From: Xylophilus sp. GW821-FHT01B05
Lineage (GTDB): Bacteria > Pseudomonadota > Gammaproteobacteria > Burkholderiales > Burkholderiaceae_C
Direction of reading: 5' to 3'
Assembly (NCBI GenBank): GCA_038961845.1
Contig: CP152408.1
Span: 2,232,001-2,296,000, forward strand
Length of the DNA stretch: 64,000 bases
In this document: positions 33,668 to 42,076 of the stretch, piece after piece
Layout of the letters: each line of letters begins with the position of its first letter
Numbering within the stretch: the stretch's first letter is position 1
Program-made: the position numbers and the translations under genes
The notes under the pieces: generated by a model
What the model was told of the DNA's origin: nothing
The model's database searches: none
What the model saw: the letters and a program-made list of their open reading frames with translations, nothing else

Positions 33668-34567
33668 ATGACCGCCACCACGCCCAGCCAGCACCGCATC
33701 GACGCTTTCATCGACGCGCTGTGGCTGGAAGACGGGCTCTCGCGCAACACCCTGGCCGCTTACCGGCGCGATCTCTCGCTCTATGCCGCCTGGCTGCAGG
33801 CGCAGGGGCCGGCCTTGGATGAATCGACCGAACAAACCCTGCAGGGCTACTTCGCCGAGCAGCACGAGGCCACCAAGCCCACCACCGCCAATCGCCGCCT
33901 GACGGTGTTCCGCCGCTACTTCCACTGGGCCTTGCGCGAAGGCACCATCAGCGCCGACCCGACGCTGCGCCTGCTGGCCGCGCACACGCCGCAACGCAAC
34001 CCCAGCAATCTGACGGAACCCCAGGTCGAGGCCCTGCTGGCCGCGCCCGACACCAGCACGCCGCTGGGCCTGCGCGACCGCGCCATGCTGGAGCTGCTCT
34101 ACGCCAGCGGCCTGCGCGTGAGCGAGCTGGTGGCGCTGCGCGTGTTCGAGCTGTCGATGCAGGACGGCATCGTGCGTGTCACCGGCAAGGGCGCCAAAGA
34201 GCGCCTGGTGCCCTTCGGCATGCTGGCGCGCGACTGGCTGACCCGCTACATGGCAGAGAGCCGCCCGGCCATCCTGGCGGGCCGGCAGAGCGAGGATTTG
34301 TTTGTCACCGGCCTGGGCGCCGGCATGACGCGCATGGCCTTCTGGCTCATCGTGCACAAGCATGCGCTGGCCGCCGGCATCCACGGCAAGCTGTCGCCAC
34401 ACACCCTGCGCCACGCCTTCGCCACCCACTTGCTCAACCACGGCGCCGACCTGCGCGCCGTGCAACTGCTGCTGGGCCACGCCGATATCTCCACCACCAC
34501 CATCTACACCCACGTGGCGCGTGAGCGGCTGAAGACGCTGCACCAGCAGCACCATCCGAGGGGGTAG
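33668..34567 (+). CDS. xerD: Site-specific tyrosine recombinase XerD
   Basis: A 299-residue tyrosine recombinase. The N-terminal SAM-like domain (IDAFIDALWLEDGLSRNTLA) precedes the catalytic domain with Arg in ASGLRVSEL, the HxxR box HTLRHAF, the second His in LLGHADISTTTIYTH and the nucleophilic Tyr in IYTHV (about residue 281). It acts with XerC at dif to resolve chromosome dimers. The ATG at 33668 is chosen over a frame extending to 33572 that would begin inside the Bug gene. An R2 repeat begins 8 nt after the stop. Confidence 0.94.
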   Translation: MTATTPSQHRIDAFIDALWLEDGLSRNTLAAYRRDLSLYAAWLQAQGPALDESTEQTLQGYFAEQHEATKPTTANRRLTVFRRYFHWALREGTISADPTLRLLAAHTPQRNPSNLTEPQVEALLAAPDTSTPLGLRDRAMLELLYASGLRVSELVALRVFELSMQDGIVRVTGKGAKERLVPFGMLARDWLTRYMAESRPAILAGRQSEDLFVTGLGAGMTRMAFWLIVHKHALAAGIHGKLSPHTLRHAFATHLLNHGADLRAVQLLLGHADISTTTIYTHVARERLKTLHQQHHPRG

Positions 34568-34570
34568 ATG

Positions 34571-34660
34571 CTGCCCCCCCAGGCTTCCCTTGCAGGGGCA
34601 CCGCCTGCGGCCTGGAAAAGCCAGTTCCGCGGCGGTTTGCCTATGGCCTGCTCCGCGGCT
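34571..34660 (+). repeat. R2 stop-anchored repeat, copy 2 (3' of xerD)
   Basis: Starts with CCCCCAGGCTTCCCTTGCAG 8 nt after the xerD stop, continues with CTGCGGCCTGGAAAAGCCAG and TTCCGCGGCGG, and ends GGCCTGCTCCGCGGC. It is somewhat shorter than the others because the segment between CCCAGGC and the C-run is missing. Confidence 0.75.
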
Positions 34661-34707
34661 TTTTGTACTTTCCAACCTAGAAAATTGATCCAAAGAGGAG
34701 AACTTCC

Positions 34708-35682
34708 ATGCACCAACTCAACCGCCGCCACGCCATTGCCGGCCTGCTTGCTACTGCTGCATTGCCGGCGCTGGCCCAGCAGGCCTATCCGGCCAAGACC
34801 ATCCGCCTGATCGTCGGCTACCCGCCCGGCGGCGGCGTGGACTTTGCCGCGCGTACGGTGCAGCAGCCGCTGCAGGAACTGCTGCGCCAGCAGGTCATCG
34901 TCGACTACAAGCCTGGTGCCGGCGGCATGCTGGCTGCGGGCGAACTGGTGCGCGCCGCGCCTGACGGCTACACGCTGCTGCTGGCCAATACCGGGCCGTT
35001 TGCCATCGCGCCTTACCTGCAGCCCAAGATGCCCTATGACCCGCTCAAGCAGTTCACCTACATCGGCCAGATCAGCCAGGGCAGCTACATCGCCGTGACC
35101 CGGCCCGACCACCCGGCGCACGACCTGCGCGAGTTCGTCGCCTGGGCCAAGGGGCAGCCCGGCAAGGTCAATTTCTCTTCTGGCGGCACTGGCACTTCCA
35201 CCCACCTGAACGGCGAGCTGATGAACCAGGTGGCGCAGCTGGACATGACGCACATCCCCTACAAGGGCAGCGCGCCTGCGGTGCAGGAACTGATAGGCGG
35301 GCAGACGCAGATCCTGATCGATGCCGGCACCGTGCTGCTGCCGCAGATCAAGGGCGGCAAGCTCAAGGCGCTGGCGGTGACTGGCCCGGCGCGCGACCCG
35401 CAACTGCCTGATGTGCCCACGGTGCGCGAGCTGGGCCTGCCTGGCATGGAGGCGGTTGGTTTCCAGGGCCTGGTCGGCCCCGCCGGCATGCCGCGCGAGG
35501 TGGTGGAGCGCCTGGCCGCCGAGCTGACGCGCGTGCTGGCCCAGGCCGACGTCAAGTCCCGCTTTGCTGCCGCCGGTGCCGAGGTGCATCCGCTCGGGCC
35601 GCAGGCCTTTACCGACTTCGTGCGCGAGGACAACGCAAAATGGTCGAGCCTGATCCGTACGCGCGGCCTCAAAGCCAGCTGA
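34708..35682 (+). CDS. Bug family solute receptor
   Basis: A 324-residue Bug/TctC receptor. The signal peptide contains RRHAIAGLLA and ends ALAQQ, so Tat export is possible. The mature part begins YPAKTIRLIVGYPPGGGVDF; ligand region THIPYKGSAPAVQELIGG is present. AGAGGAG precedes the ATG. It is followed 56 bp later by another Bug gene, so the two are probably cotranscribed; they are clearly paralogous but divergent in sequence. Confidence 0.93.
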   Translation: MHQLNRRHAIAGLLATAALPALAQQAYPAKTIRLIVGYPPGGGVDFAARTVQQPLQELLRQQVIVDYKPGAGGMLAAGELVRAAPDGYTLLLANTGPFAIAPYLQPKMPYDPLKQFTYIGQISQGSYIAVTRPDHPAHDLREFVAWAKGQPGKVNFSSGGTGTSTHLNGELMNQVAQLDMTHIPYKGSAPAVQELIGGQTQILIDAGTVLLPQIKGGKLKALAVTGPARDPQLPDVPTVRELGLPGMEAVGFQGLVGPAGMPREVVERLAAELTRVLAQADVKSRFAAAGAEVHPLGPQAFTDFVREDNAKWSSLIRTRGLKAS

Positions 35683-35738
35683 AATTGGTCTTTGAGACGC
35701 GCGCCTTCCCCTTGTTCTGACTTTTTGAGCCTCGTCCG

Positions 35739-36722
35739 ATGACTTCGCCTGCCCGCCGCGCCCTTGTTGCCACTCTTTTCCTATTGCCGCTGCTGGGCCA
35801 TGCCCAGTCCACGGCACCGGCCTGGCCTGCGGGCAAACCGATCCGCCTGGTGGTGGCCTACCCGGCCGGTGGCGTCAGCGACAACGTGGCGCGAGCGCTG
35901 GCCGAGCGGCTGGGCCAGCAGTTGGGCACGACGGTGGTGGTCGACAACAAGGCCGGCGCCAGCGGCAGCATTGGCATGGATGCAGTGGCCAAGGCGGCGC
36001 CGGATGGCTACACCATCGGCTTCTCGTCGATCAGCCCGCTGGCGCTCAACCCGTTGTTGGGCCGCTCGCCCTTCGACCCAGTGCGCGACATCGCGCCGGT
36101 GGCCAGCGTGATGTATTCGCCGGTGCTGCTGTTGGCCACCTCGGCCAGCAGCGCGCCAGATTTCCGCGCCTTGCTGGCAGAGGCGCGCGCCAAGCCCGGC
36201 GCGGTGCGCTGGGCCACGTCGGGGCAGGCCTCGGTCGGCCACATCATGCTGGAGCAGATCATGGCCAGCGCCAAGGTCTCGGTCACGCACGTGCCCTACA
36301 AGGGCGGTGGCCAGCAGATGACCGATGCGCTCGGCGGCCAGTTCGAGATCCTGTCCACCAATGCCGGCCCGGCGGTGGATGCGCAGATCAAGTCCGGCAA
36401 GCTGCGGCCGCTGGCGGTGGGCGCGCCGGCCCGGCTGGAGAACCTGCCGCAGGTGCCAACGCTGGCCGAGCTGGGCTACGCGCCGGCCAACCAATCTTCG
36501 GTGTTTGGCATCTTCGCGCCGGCCCGCACGCCAGCCGCAGTGCTGGAGCGCCTGAACGCAGAGATCAACACGGCCCTGGCGCAGGCAGACATCCGCACCA
36601 AGCTGACCGCCGCCGACAACATGCCGGCTGGCGGCAGCGCGGCTGATTTCACGAAACAGATCGCGGCGGAATCCGCGGCCAACGCCCGCATCATTTCCGC
36701 AGCGGGCATCAAGACAGATTGA
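35739..36722 (+). CDS. Bug family solute receptor
   Basis: A 327-residue Bug/TctC receptor: signal peptide ending GHAQS, then KPIRLVVAYPAGGVSDNVAR, AGASGSIGMDAVAKAAPDGY and VTHVPYKGGGQQMTDALGG. Second of a tandem Bug pair. Its stop is 5 bp from the convergent EAL-HDOD gene, with no hairpin visible between them. Confidence 0.93.
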   Translation: MTSPARRALVATLFLLPLLGHAQSTAPAWPAGKPIRLVVAYPAGGVSDNVARALAERLGQQLGTTVVVDNKAGASGSIGMDAVAKAAPDGYTIGFSSISPLALNPLLGRSPFDPVRDIAPVASVMYSPVLLLATSASSAPDFRALLAEARAKPGAVRWATSGQASVGHIMLEQIMASAKVSVTHVPYKGGGQQMTDALGGQFEILSTNAGPAVDAQIKSGKLRPLAVGAPARLENLPQVPTLAELGYAPANQSSVFGIFAPARTPAAVLERLNAEINTALAQADIRTKLTAADNMPAGGSAADFTKQIAAESAANARIISAAGIKTD

Positions 36723-36727
36723 ACCTG

Positions 36728-38008
36728 TCAGCCCGCCGATTCCAGCTCTTCGGCCCAGGCCAGCGCGTTGAGATGGGCCCAGTTCACCTGGTGGTTGGAC
36801 AAGGCCAGCGCCTCGGTGGCTTCGGCAAAGGTCTTGTCGTCGCCGCTTTCGCAGGCTTCGGTCAGCGCCAGCAGGGGCGCGAATACGCCGGTGCGGCGCA
36901 GCAGCGCATCGAGCACCGGCTGCGGCAGCGCCACTGATTCCAATGCCTGGTCCAGCGGTAAGCCCAGCATGCTGTCGAGCAGCGAGAACACGCCGACGAC
37001 AAAGGCGTTGTCGCTTTCTTCGGCCGGCATCAGCTCGGCCGCCAGCAGCTCCATCAGCCGGCCGCGCACCACGGCCGTGCTGCCCAGCGCCGGCGGCGTG
37101 CCGTCGCGCGAGGTGGTCAGCAGCAGGGCTGCCCAGCGGAACAGCTTCTTCATGCCCAGGATCATCACCGCGTGCCGGAACGAGGTGATTTCGACGTTCA
37201 AGCCAAAGCCCGAAGAGTTGATGAAGCGCAGCAGGTTGAAGGACAGCGTCGGGTCGCGCTTGAGCAGTTCCTCGATCTCGGCGATTTCGGACTGCTTGCG
37301 CACCAGGTTGATCAACTGCAGGATCGTCGCCTGCGAAGGCCGGATGGTCTTGGTCTGCACCAGCGTGGGCTTGGCGAACCAGTAGCCCTGGAACAGCGGC
37401 ACGTTCAGGTCGGCCATCAGGCGGTGCTGCTCGACGGTCTCGACCTTCTCCGCAATGATCTGCGCCTTGGTGTGCTTGCGCACCAACTGCACCAGCGGTT
37501 CGGCCATCTCCGGCTTGAAGGCGTTCATCTCCAGCTTCACGAAGGCGGCCAGCGGCAGCCAGGGCAGGTAGGCCTTCTTCAGCACGGATTGGTTGAAGGC
37601 CAGGCGAAAGCCCCGCTCATGCAGCTTTTGCAATACCTGGCCGCGCGCGGCAATCTCTTCCGGCGGGTCGCCGGCCAAGGTCGGGATCTCCAGCACCACC
37701 TTTTCGGGGTGGATCAACTCCAGGTGGGCGCCCACCAGGCTTTCGTGTGTGCAGTTGATGAACACCGTCTTGCGGCCGATCAGCATTTCCGCGTCGGCGC
37801 CGGACAGGGCGTTGAACAGCAGGGCCGCGTCCGAGGCCGCGGTGTGGCCGTGCGCCTGGGTGGAGCGGTCGAACAGCTCATAGCCGAACACCGCACGCTT
37901 GTGGTCGACGATGGCCTGGCGGGCAATCATGCCGACCGGGGCGGGGCTGTCGCTGGCCTGATGGTCGAGGGGGCTTGCTTCGATGCTGACGGAGGTCTCG
38001 GAGGTCAT
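36728..38008 (-). CDS. EAL-HDOD (YuxH-like) regulatory protein, degenerate EAL
   Basis: A 426-residue protein with an EAL-like domain (about 30-210) and a HDOD domain (about 220-410, SFNLLRFINSSGFGL and AVMILGMKKLFRWAALLL). The EAL catalytic positions are altered: YELFDR instead of ExLxR, KLEMN instead of the DD motif, and AEKVET instead of AEGVET, so c-di-GMP hydrolysis is unlikely. YuxH proteins are regulators in c-di-GMP or stress signalling. A close paralogue lies immediately upstream on the same strand. Confidence 0.88.
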   Translation of the reverse strand: MTSETSVSIEASPLDHQASDSPAPVGMIARQAIVDHKRAVFGYELFDRSTQAHGHTAASDAALLFNALSGADAEMLIGRKTVFINCTHESLVGAHLELIHPEKVVLEIPTLAGDPPEEIAARGQVLQKLHERGFRLAFNQSVLKKAYLPWLPLAAFVKLEMNAFKPEMAEPLVQLVRKHTKAQIIAEKVETVEQHRLMADLNVPLFQGYWFAKPTLVQTKTIRPSQATILQLINLVRKQSEIAEIEELLKRDPTLSFNLLRFINSSGFGLNVEITSFRHAVMILGMKKLFRWAALLLTTSRDGTPPALGSTAVVRGRLMELLAAELMPAEESDNAFVVGVFSLLDSMLGLPLDQALESVALPQPVLDALLRRTGVFAPLLALTEACESGDDKTFAEATEALALSNHQVNWAHLNALAWAEELESAG

Positions 38009-38116
38009 GGGATGCGTGCCGGTCCGGTGTTCGAATGTGTTTCTGGCGAAAGCAGATTTTACGGACCCGGCGCGGTTGACCCCCTGAAATCGGCCGCCTT
38101 TCGGGCGGTGTCGTTT

Positions 38117-39373
38117 TTAGGGTGCGCTTGGCAAGCCGTCGGACCAGGCCAGCGCCTGCAGGTGGGCCCAGTTGACCTCCTGGCTGCTGAGCCCGAGCGC
38201 GTCCGCCGCCTGGGTGAAGGCCTGGTCGTCGCCGGTCTCGCAGGCTTCGGTGAGCTGCAGGTAGGTGCCCAGCGCGCCGGTGTGGTGGAGCAGGGCATCG
38301 ACCACGGGCTGCGGTAGCGTCAGCAACTGCAGGGCTTTTTCCATGGACATGCCCAGCATCACGTCCAGCAGCGAAAAGATGCCAACGACAAAGGCATGCT
38401 CGCGCTGCTCTTGCGGCAGGCGCTCGCCCACCAGCAGCTCCATCAGCCGGCCGCGCACCACCGCCATGCTGCTGACCGAGGGCGGCGTGCCGTTCTTGGA
38501 GGCCAGCAGCAGCAGGGCAGCCCAGCGGAACAGCTTGTTCAGGCCCAGGATCATCACCGCCTGGCGGAAGGAGTGGACCTCGCGTGCCAGGCCGAAGCCC
38601 GAAGAGTTGATGAGCCGCATCAGGTTGAAGGCCAGGCCGGCGTCTTTCTTCAGCACCTCTTCGATCTCGGCGGTGCTGGCCTGGCGGCGTACCAGGTTCA
38701 CCAGTTCGATGGTGGCGATCTGCGACGGCGACACCAGCCGTGTCTCCACCACCGAAGGCCGCGCGAACCAGTAACCCTGGAACAGGCCAAAGCCCAGCGC
38801 ACGCGCGGCCTCGTACTGCTCGGCGGTCTCGACCTTCTCGGCGACCAGCTCGGCCGTGGACTGTGTTTGGGCGCGGCGCACGCGCTCGGCCATGTCGGCC
38901 GGCGACATGCGGGCGATGTCGAACTTGATGTAGTCGGCCAGCGCCAGCCAGGGTCGGTAGACCTCGTCCAGCACGTCGGGCGTGAAGGCGAGCTGGAAGC
39001 CGCGCTCGCGCAGGCTTGCCAGCATGGGCACGCGGTTCTCGATGTCGTCCGCATCGGCCCGGTCGAGCGGCGGCAGCTCCAGCACCACCTTGTCGGGCTG
39101 GATCAGCTCCAGGTGGCCGCCGGCCAGGCTGTGGTGGGTGCAGTTGATGAAGATCTGCAGGCGCCCGATCAGGTCTTCGGTGCCGGCATGCGAGAGCGCA
39201 TGGAAGATCAGCGTGACGTCGCTGGCCGCCGTATGGGCGCCGGCGCCTTGCGAGCGGTCGAACAGTTCATAGCCCACGATGGCCTGCTGCGCATTGACGA
39301 TGGCCTGGCGGGCGATGATGGCCGAAGACCCGGCGGCGGAGCGTGCAGTTTCGGTGGCGATGGAAGGCAGCAT
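38117..39373 (-). CDS. EAL-HDOD (YuxH-like) regulatory protein, degenerate EAL (paralogue)
   Basis: A 418-residue paralogue of the next gene, collinear over its whole length: IIARQAIVNAQQAIVGYELF, FINCTHHSLAGGHLELI, KFDIARMSP, FQGYWFARPSVVETR and the HDOD segment FNLMRLINSSGFGL. Catalytic EAL residues are likewise missing (YELFDR, FDIA, AEKVET). The ATG at 39373 starts a short variable N-terminus; a longer frame upstream would run into unrelated sequence. The two genes are 108 bp apart, consistent with an old tandem duplication. Confidence 0.88.
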   Translation of the reverse strand: MLPSIATETARSAAGSSAIIARQAIVNAQQAIVGYELFDRSQGAGAHTAASDVTLIFHALSHAGTEDLIGRLQIFINCTHHSLAGGHLELIQPDKVVLELPPLDRADADDIENRVPMLASLRERGFQLAFTPDVLDEVYRPWLALADYIKFDIARMSPADMAERVRRAQTQSTAELVAEKVETAEQYEAARALGFGLFQGYWFARPSVVETRLVSPSQIATIELVNLVRRQASTAEIEEVLKKDAGLAFNLMRLINSSGFGLAREVHSFRQAVMILGLNKLFRWAALLLLASKNGTPPSVSSMAVVRGRLMELLVGERLPQEQREHAFVVGIFSLLDVMLGMSMEKALQLLTLPQPVVDALLHHTGALGTYLQLTEACETGDDQAFTQAADALGLSSQEVNWAHLQALAWSDGLPSAP

Positions 39374-39443
39374 GGAACTTTCAGTGAGGCGGCGGGGCGT
39401 GAATCGGTTGGGGCGGACCCATTCTATGAAGAGTCGGTGAGGC

Positions 39444-40232
39444 TCAGGGGATCGTGGCGACCAGCGCCTGCAACTCGGCCTCGGTGAAGCCCGCCGCCTG
39501 CCGTGCGGGCAGATTGAAGGGCCCACGCAGGCGTGGTGCCTGGTAGGTCTTGGTCAGCTCGGCATAGGTGGCCACCGGCTCCAGGCCGCGCTGTGCGCAC
39601 AACCAGCCATACCAGCGGTTGCCGACGGCCACATGGCCGATCTCGTCGCGCAGGATGATGTCGATGATGGCCGCGCCGGCCCGGTCGCTGACCGAGATCA
39701 GCTTTTGCCGCACCGCAGGCGAGGCGTCGAGCCCGCGTGCCTCCATGGTGCGCGGCACCAAGGCAACCCGGGCCAGCACGTCGTGGCGGGTGCGCTCGGC
39801 CATCTCCCACAGCGCGTTGTGGGCCGGGAAGTCGCCATAGCGGTAACCCAGGCCTTGCAGATGGTCGCGCAGCAGCTGGAAGTGCAAGGCCTCTTCGCGC
39901 GCCACCTGCGCCCAGTCCTCGTAGAACGCATCCGGCATGCCGGCAAAGCGCCAGACGGCATCGGCGGCCAGGTCGATCGCGTTCAGCTCGATATGCGCCA
40001 GCGCATGCAGCAGGATGGCGCGCCCCTCGGGCGTGGCGATGGAGCGCTGCTTGACCTTGGTATGGCCGACCAATGGCGGCAATGCCGGGCGGCCGGGCAG
40101 GCCTGCGGGCTCTTCCAGCACCAGTGCCGCGCCACTTGGCAAGCCGGCCCCAAGCCCGCGCGCCAACTCGGCCTTGCGGTCTGGATCAGACTGCTGGAGA
40201 ACGGACAGGGCGCGGTGGCGGAGCGTGGGCAT
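39444..40232 (-). CDS. DUF455 family ferritin-like protein
   Basis: A 262-residue protein of the DUF455 family with a ferritin-like four-helix arrangement. Metal-ligand-like motifs are LAHIELNAIDLA (E..H region), AREEALHFQLL and LRDEIGHVAVGNRW, each carrying Glu and His as in di-iron carboxylate proteins. Enzymatic role unknown. It is divergent from the gamma-carbonic anhydrase gene. Its C-terminal ELQALVATIP end is 71 bp from the EAL-HDOD start. Confidence 0.85.
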   Translation of the reverse strand: MPTLRHRALSVLQQSDPDRKAELARGLGAGLPSGAALVLEEPAGLPGRPALPPLVGHTKVKQRSIATPEGRAILLHALAHIELNAIDLAADAVWRFAGMPDAFYEDWAQVAREEALHFQLLRDHLQGLGYRYGDFPAHNALWEMAERTRHDVLARVALVPRTMEARGLDASPAVRQKLISVSDRAGAAIIDIILRDEIGHVAVGNRWYGWLCAQRGLEPVATYAELTKTYQAPRLRGPFNLPARQAAGFTEAELQALVATIP

Positions 40233-40324
40233 GGATGGGGGCGAGGCAAAAGCGAGGGTCGATTCTAGGTTTCCACCTTGTGGGCGCGTTCCTACAATGC
40301 CCCTTTCCCAAGGAGACTCCCCCG

Positions 40325-40849
40325 ATGGCTATCTATGAGTTGGATGGAACCGTGCCCCGCATCGCCGATTCGGCCTGGGTGGCCGACAGTGCGCAGGTGC
40401 TGGGCAATGTAGAGCTGGGCGAGGACGCCAGCGTCTGGTTCGGCACGGTGCTGCGCGGCGATAGCGACCTGATCCGTGTCGGCCGTGGCAGCAACATCCA
40501 GGACCTGAGCGTGCTGCATACGGATGCCGGCGTGCCGCTCACCATCGGCGACAACGTCACGGTCGGCCACCAGGTCATGCTGCACGGCTGCACCATTGGC
40601 GACGAGACGCTGATCGGTATCGGCGCGGTGGTGCTCAACCGGGCCCGCATCGGCAAGAACTGCCTGGTCGGGGCCGGTTCGCTGGTGACCGAGGGCAAGG
40701 AGTTCCCGGACGGCTCGATGATCATCGGCAGCCCGGCGAAGGTGGTGAAGCAGCTCAGCCCGGAGCAGATCGAAGGGTTGCGGCAGAGCGCCCGGCACTA
40801 TGTGGAGAATGCGCGCCGCTTCAAGAGCGGCTTACACCGCATCGGCTAA
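40325..40849 (+). CDS. Gamma-carbonic anhydrase family protein
   Basis: A 174-residue left-handed beta-helix protein of the YrdA/CaiE type. Hexapeptide repeats run from about residue 12 to 130, with the three metal histidines at H65 (SVLHTD), H82 and H87 (VGHQVMLHG), whose last-two spacing of five fits the family. The C-terminal helix carries SPEQIEGLRQSARHYV. It forms a trimer and may hydrate CO2 or be catalytically silent. AAGGAG precedes the ATG. The stop overlaps the convergent AraC gene by 4 nt. Confidence 0.93.
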   Translation: MAIYELDGTVPRIADSAWVADSAQVLGNVELGEDASVWFGTVLRGDSDLIRVGRGSNIQDLSVLHTDAGVPLTIGDNVTVGHQVMLHGCTIGDETLIGIGAVVLNRARIGKNCLVGAGSLVTEGKEFPDGSMIIGSPAKVVKQLSPEQIEGLRQSARHYVENARRFKSGLHRIG

Positions 40850-41874
40850 TGCCGCGTCGGCGGCTGCCGCAGCGTCTGCGATGGCAGCTCGCCAAACATC
40901 AGCTTGTAGTCCTGCGAGAAATGGCCCATGTGGAAGAAGCCCCATTGGGCGGCCACGTCCTGCACGGTTTGCGCTGTCGTACTGGCCTCGCGCAGGTGGC
41001 GCCGGCAGGCGTTCAGGCGTACGGCCTTCAAAAAATCCGCGGGTGATTCGCCCACCACGCTCTGGAAGTGGTTCTGCAGCGTGCGCCGGGTGAGGTGCAG
41101 GCGGGCGCACAGATCATCCACGCTCAGGGCTTCGTGGTTGGGGCGGCTGGCCAGTTCACGCGCGGCCATCACCGTGGCAAAGCGGCGCTGGCTGGCGCGC
41201 AATGCGGGCAGGGCGGCGCTCTCGTCGCCAGTGCTGGCCAGCAGGCGCAGCAGGTGGGACAACAGGGCGTTGAGCGCCACCCGGCCCCAGGCCTGGCCTG
41301 TTTCGCCGCTGCTGCCCAGGCGCAGCAGGGCTTCGATGGTCTGGCATAGGGCGGTGTGCACGGCGGGGGCAATCGCCGCTGCCTGGGCCAGGCTGGGCAG
41401 TGGCGCCAGGCCCAGGGCGTCGGCCTGGGCGTGCAGCCAGTCTTCGTCCATGACGACGCCGTAGATACCGAAATCACGCGGCGTGCGCAGCGCAAAGCCG
41501 TCGCGGGCCCGGGCGCGCATTACGGTCCTGTCGGCGTTGCTGTGCTGCGTGCCGCAGAAATGCAGGGGCTCGCGGTGGCGGGCGTCAGAGATGCCGAACC
41601 ACACCGCACCTTGCCAGGGCATGCACTGCTGGCTGGTTTCCTGGGCCGTGTGCTCGTGGAAGACCTGCAGCCGCGGGCCGTCGATCCACAGCTCGCGCAC
41701 CTGGCCGGCAAAGCGCCCGCAGGACAGCTGGTCGTACTCCTGCTGCCAGGCCGAGATGTTGCCGGCATGCTCGTCCACGTCGCCGCTGGCGCGCACTTCG
41801 TAGCGCAGTTGGTCCAGGGACCAGGCTGCGGGCATGTCGGTGGGGATGCGGCCCATATGGCCGAAGGAGGGCAT
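40846..41874 (-). CDS. AraC family regulator (EutR-like)
   Basis: A 342-residue AraC regulator. The N-terminal domain (about 10-200) is of the type seen in EutR and related ethanolamine regulators. Two HTH motifs form the C-terminal DNA-binding domain (SVDDLCARLHLTRRTLQNHF and VQDVAAQWGFFHMGHFSQDY). It is divergent from eat-eutBC and so most likely activates that operon in response to ethanolamine plus B12. The ATG at 41874 is chosen; the frame stays open upstream but lacks family sequence. Confidence 0.85.
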   Translation of the reverse strand: MPSFGHMGRIPTDMPAAWSLDQLRYEVRASGDVDEHAGNISAWQQEYDQLSCGRFAGQVRELWIDGPRLQVFHEHTAQETSQQCMPWQGAVWFGISDARHREPLHFCGTQHSNADRTVMRARARDGFALRTPRDFGIYGVVMDEDWLHAQADALGLAPLPSLAQAAAIAPAVHTALCQTIEALLRLGSSGETGQAWGRVALNALLSHLLRLLASTGDESAALPALRASQRRFATVMAARELASRPNHEALSVDDLCARLHLTRRTLQNHFQSVVGESPADFLKAVRLNACRRHLREASTTAQTVQDVAAQWGFFHMGHFSQDYKLMFGELPSQTLRQPPTRH

Positions 41875-41984
41875 CACGGTGCGTGTTGTCGGGGTGTGTG
41901 CCAGGGTCCAAGCAAGAAAAGTGCCGTTGGCCCCGCTGTCGGCTATCCCAAAGTGGAAAAAAGCAGCGCGCCGGGCGGCGGATT

Positions 41985-41996
41985 TCCGATTTCGGA
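41985..41996. promoter_or_regulatory. Small palindrome in the eut regulator/eat intergenic region
   Basis: TCCGATTTCGGA lies centrally in the 202-bp divergent region, flanked by CTATCC (about 41943) and GGATAG (41994-41999), another dyad. AraC proteins usually bind direct repeats, so this may belong to another factor. Nothing else was recognised in this gap. Confidence 0.25.
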
Positions 41997-42076
41997 TAGC
42001 GGCCCCGGCCGGGCTTTGCTGCAATCCTGGCTGGGCGCCCGCAAATGGCGGCGCCGCGTTTTTCAGGGAAGCCACC

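Noticed and set aside
38095..38109. CCGCC-TTTCG-GGCGG hairpin between the two EAL-HDOD genes as a terminator
   Set aside because: The T-run is on the plus strand, where no gene ends; for the minus-strand gene it lacks a tail.
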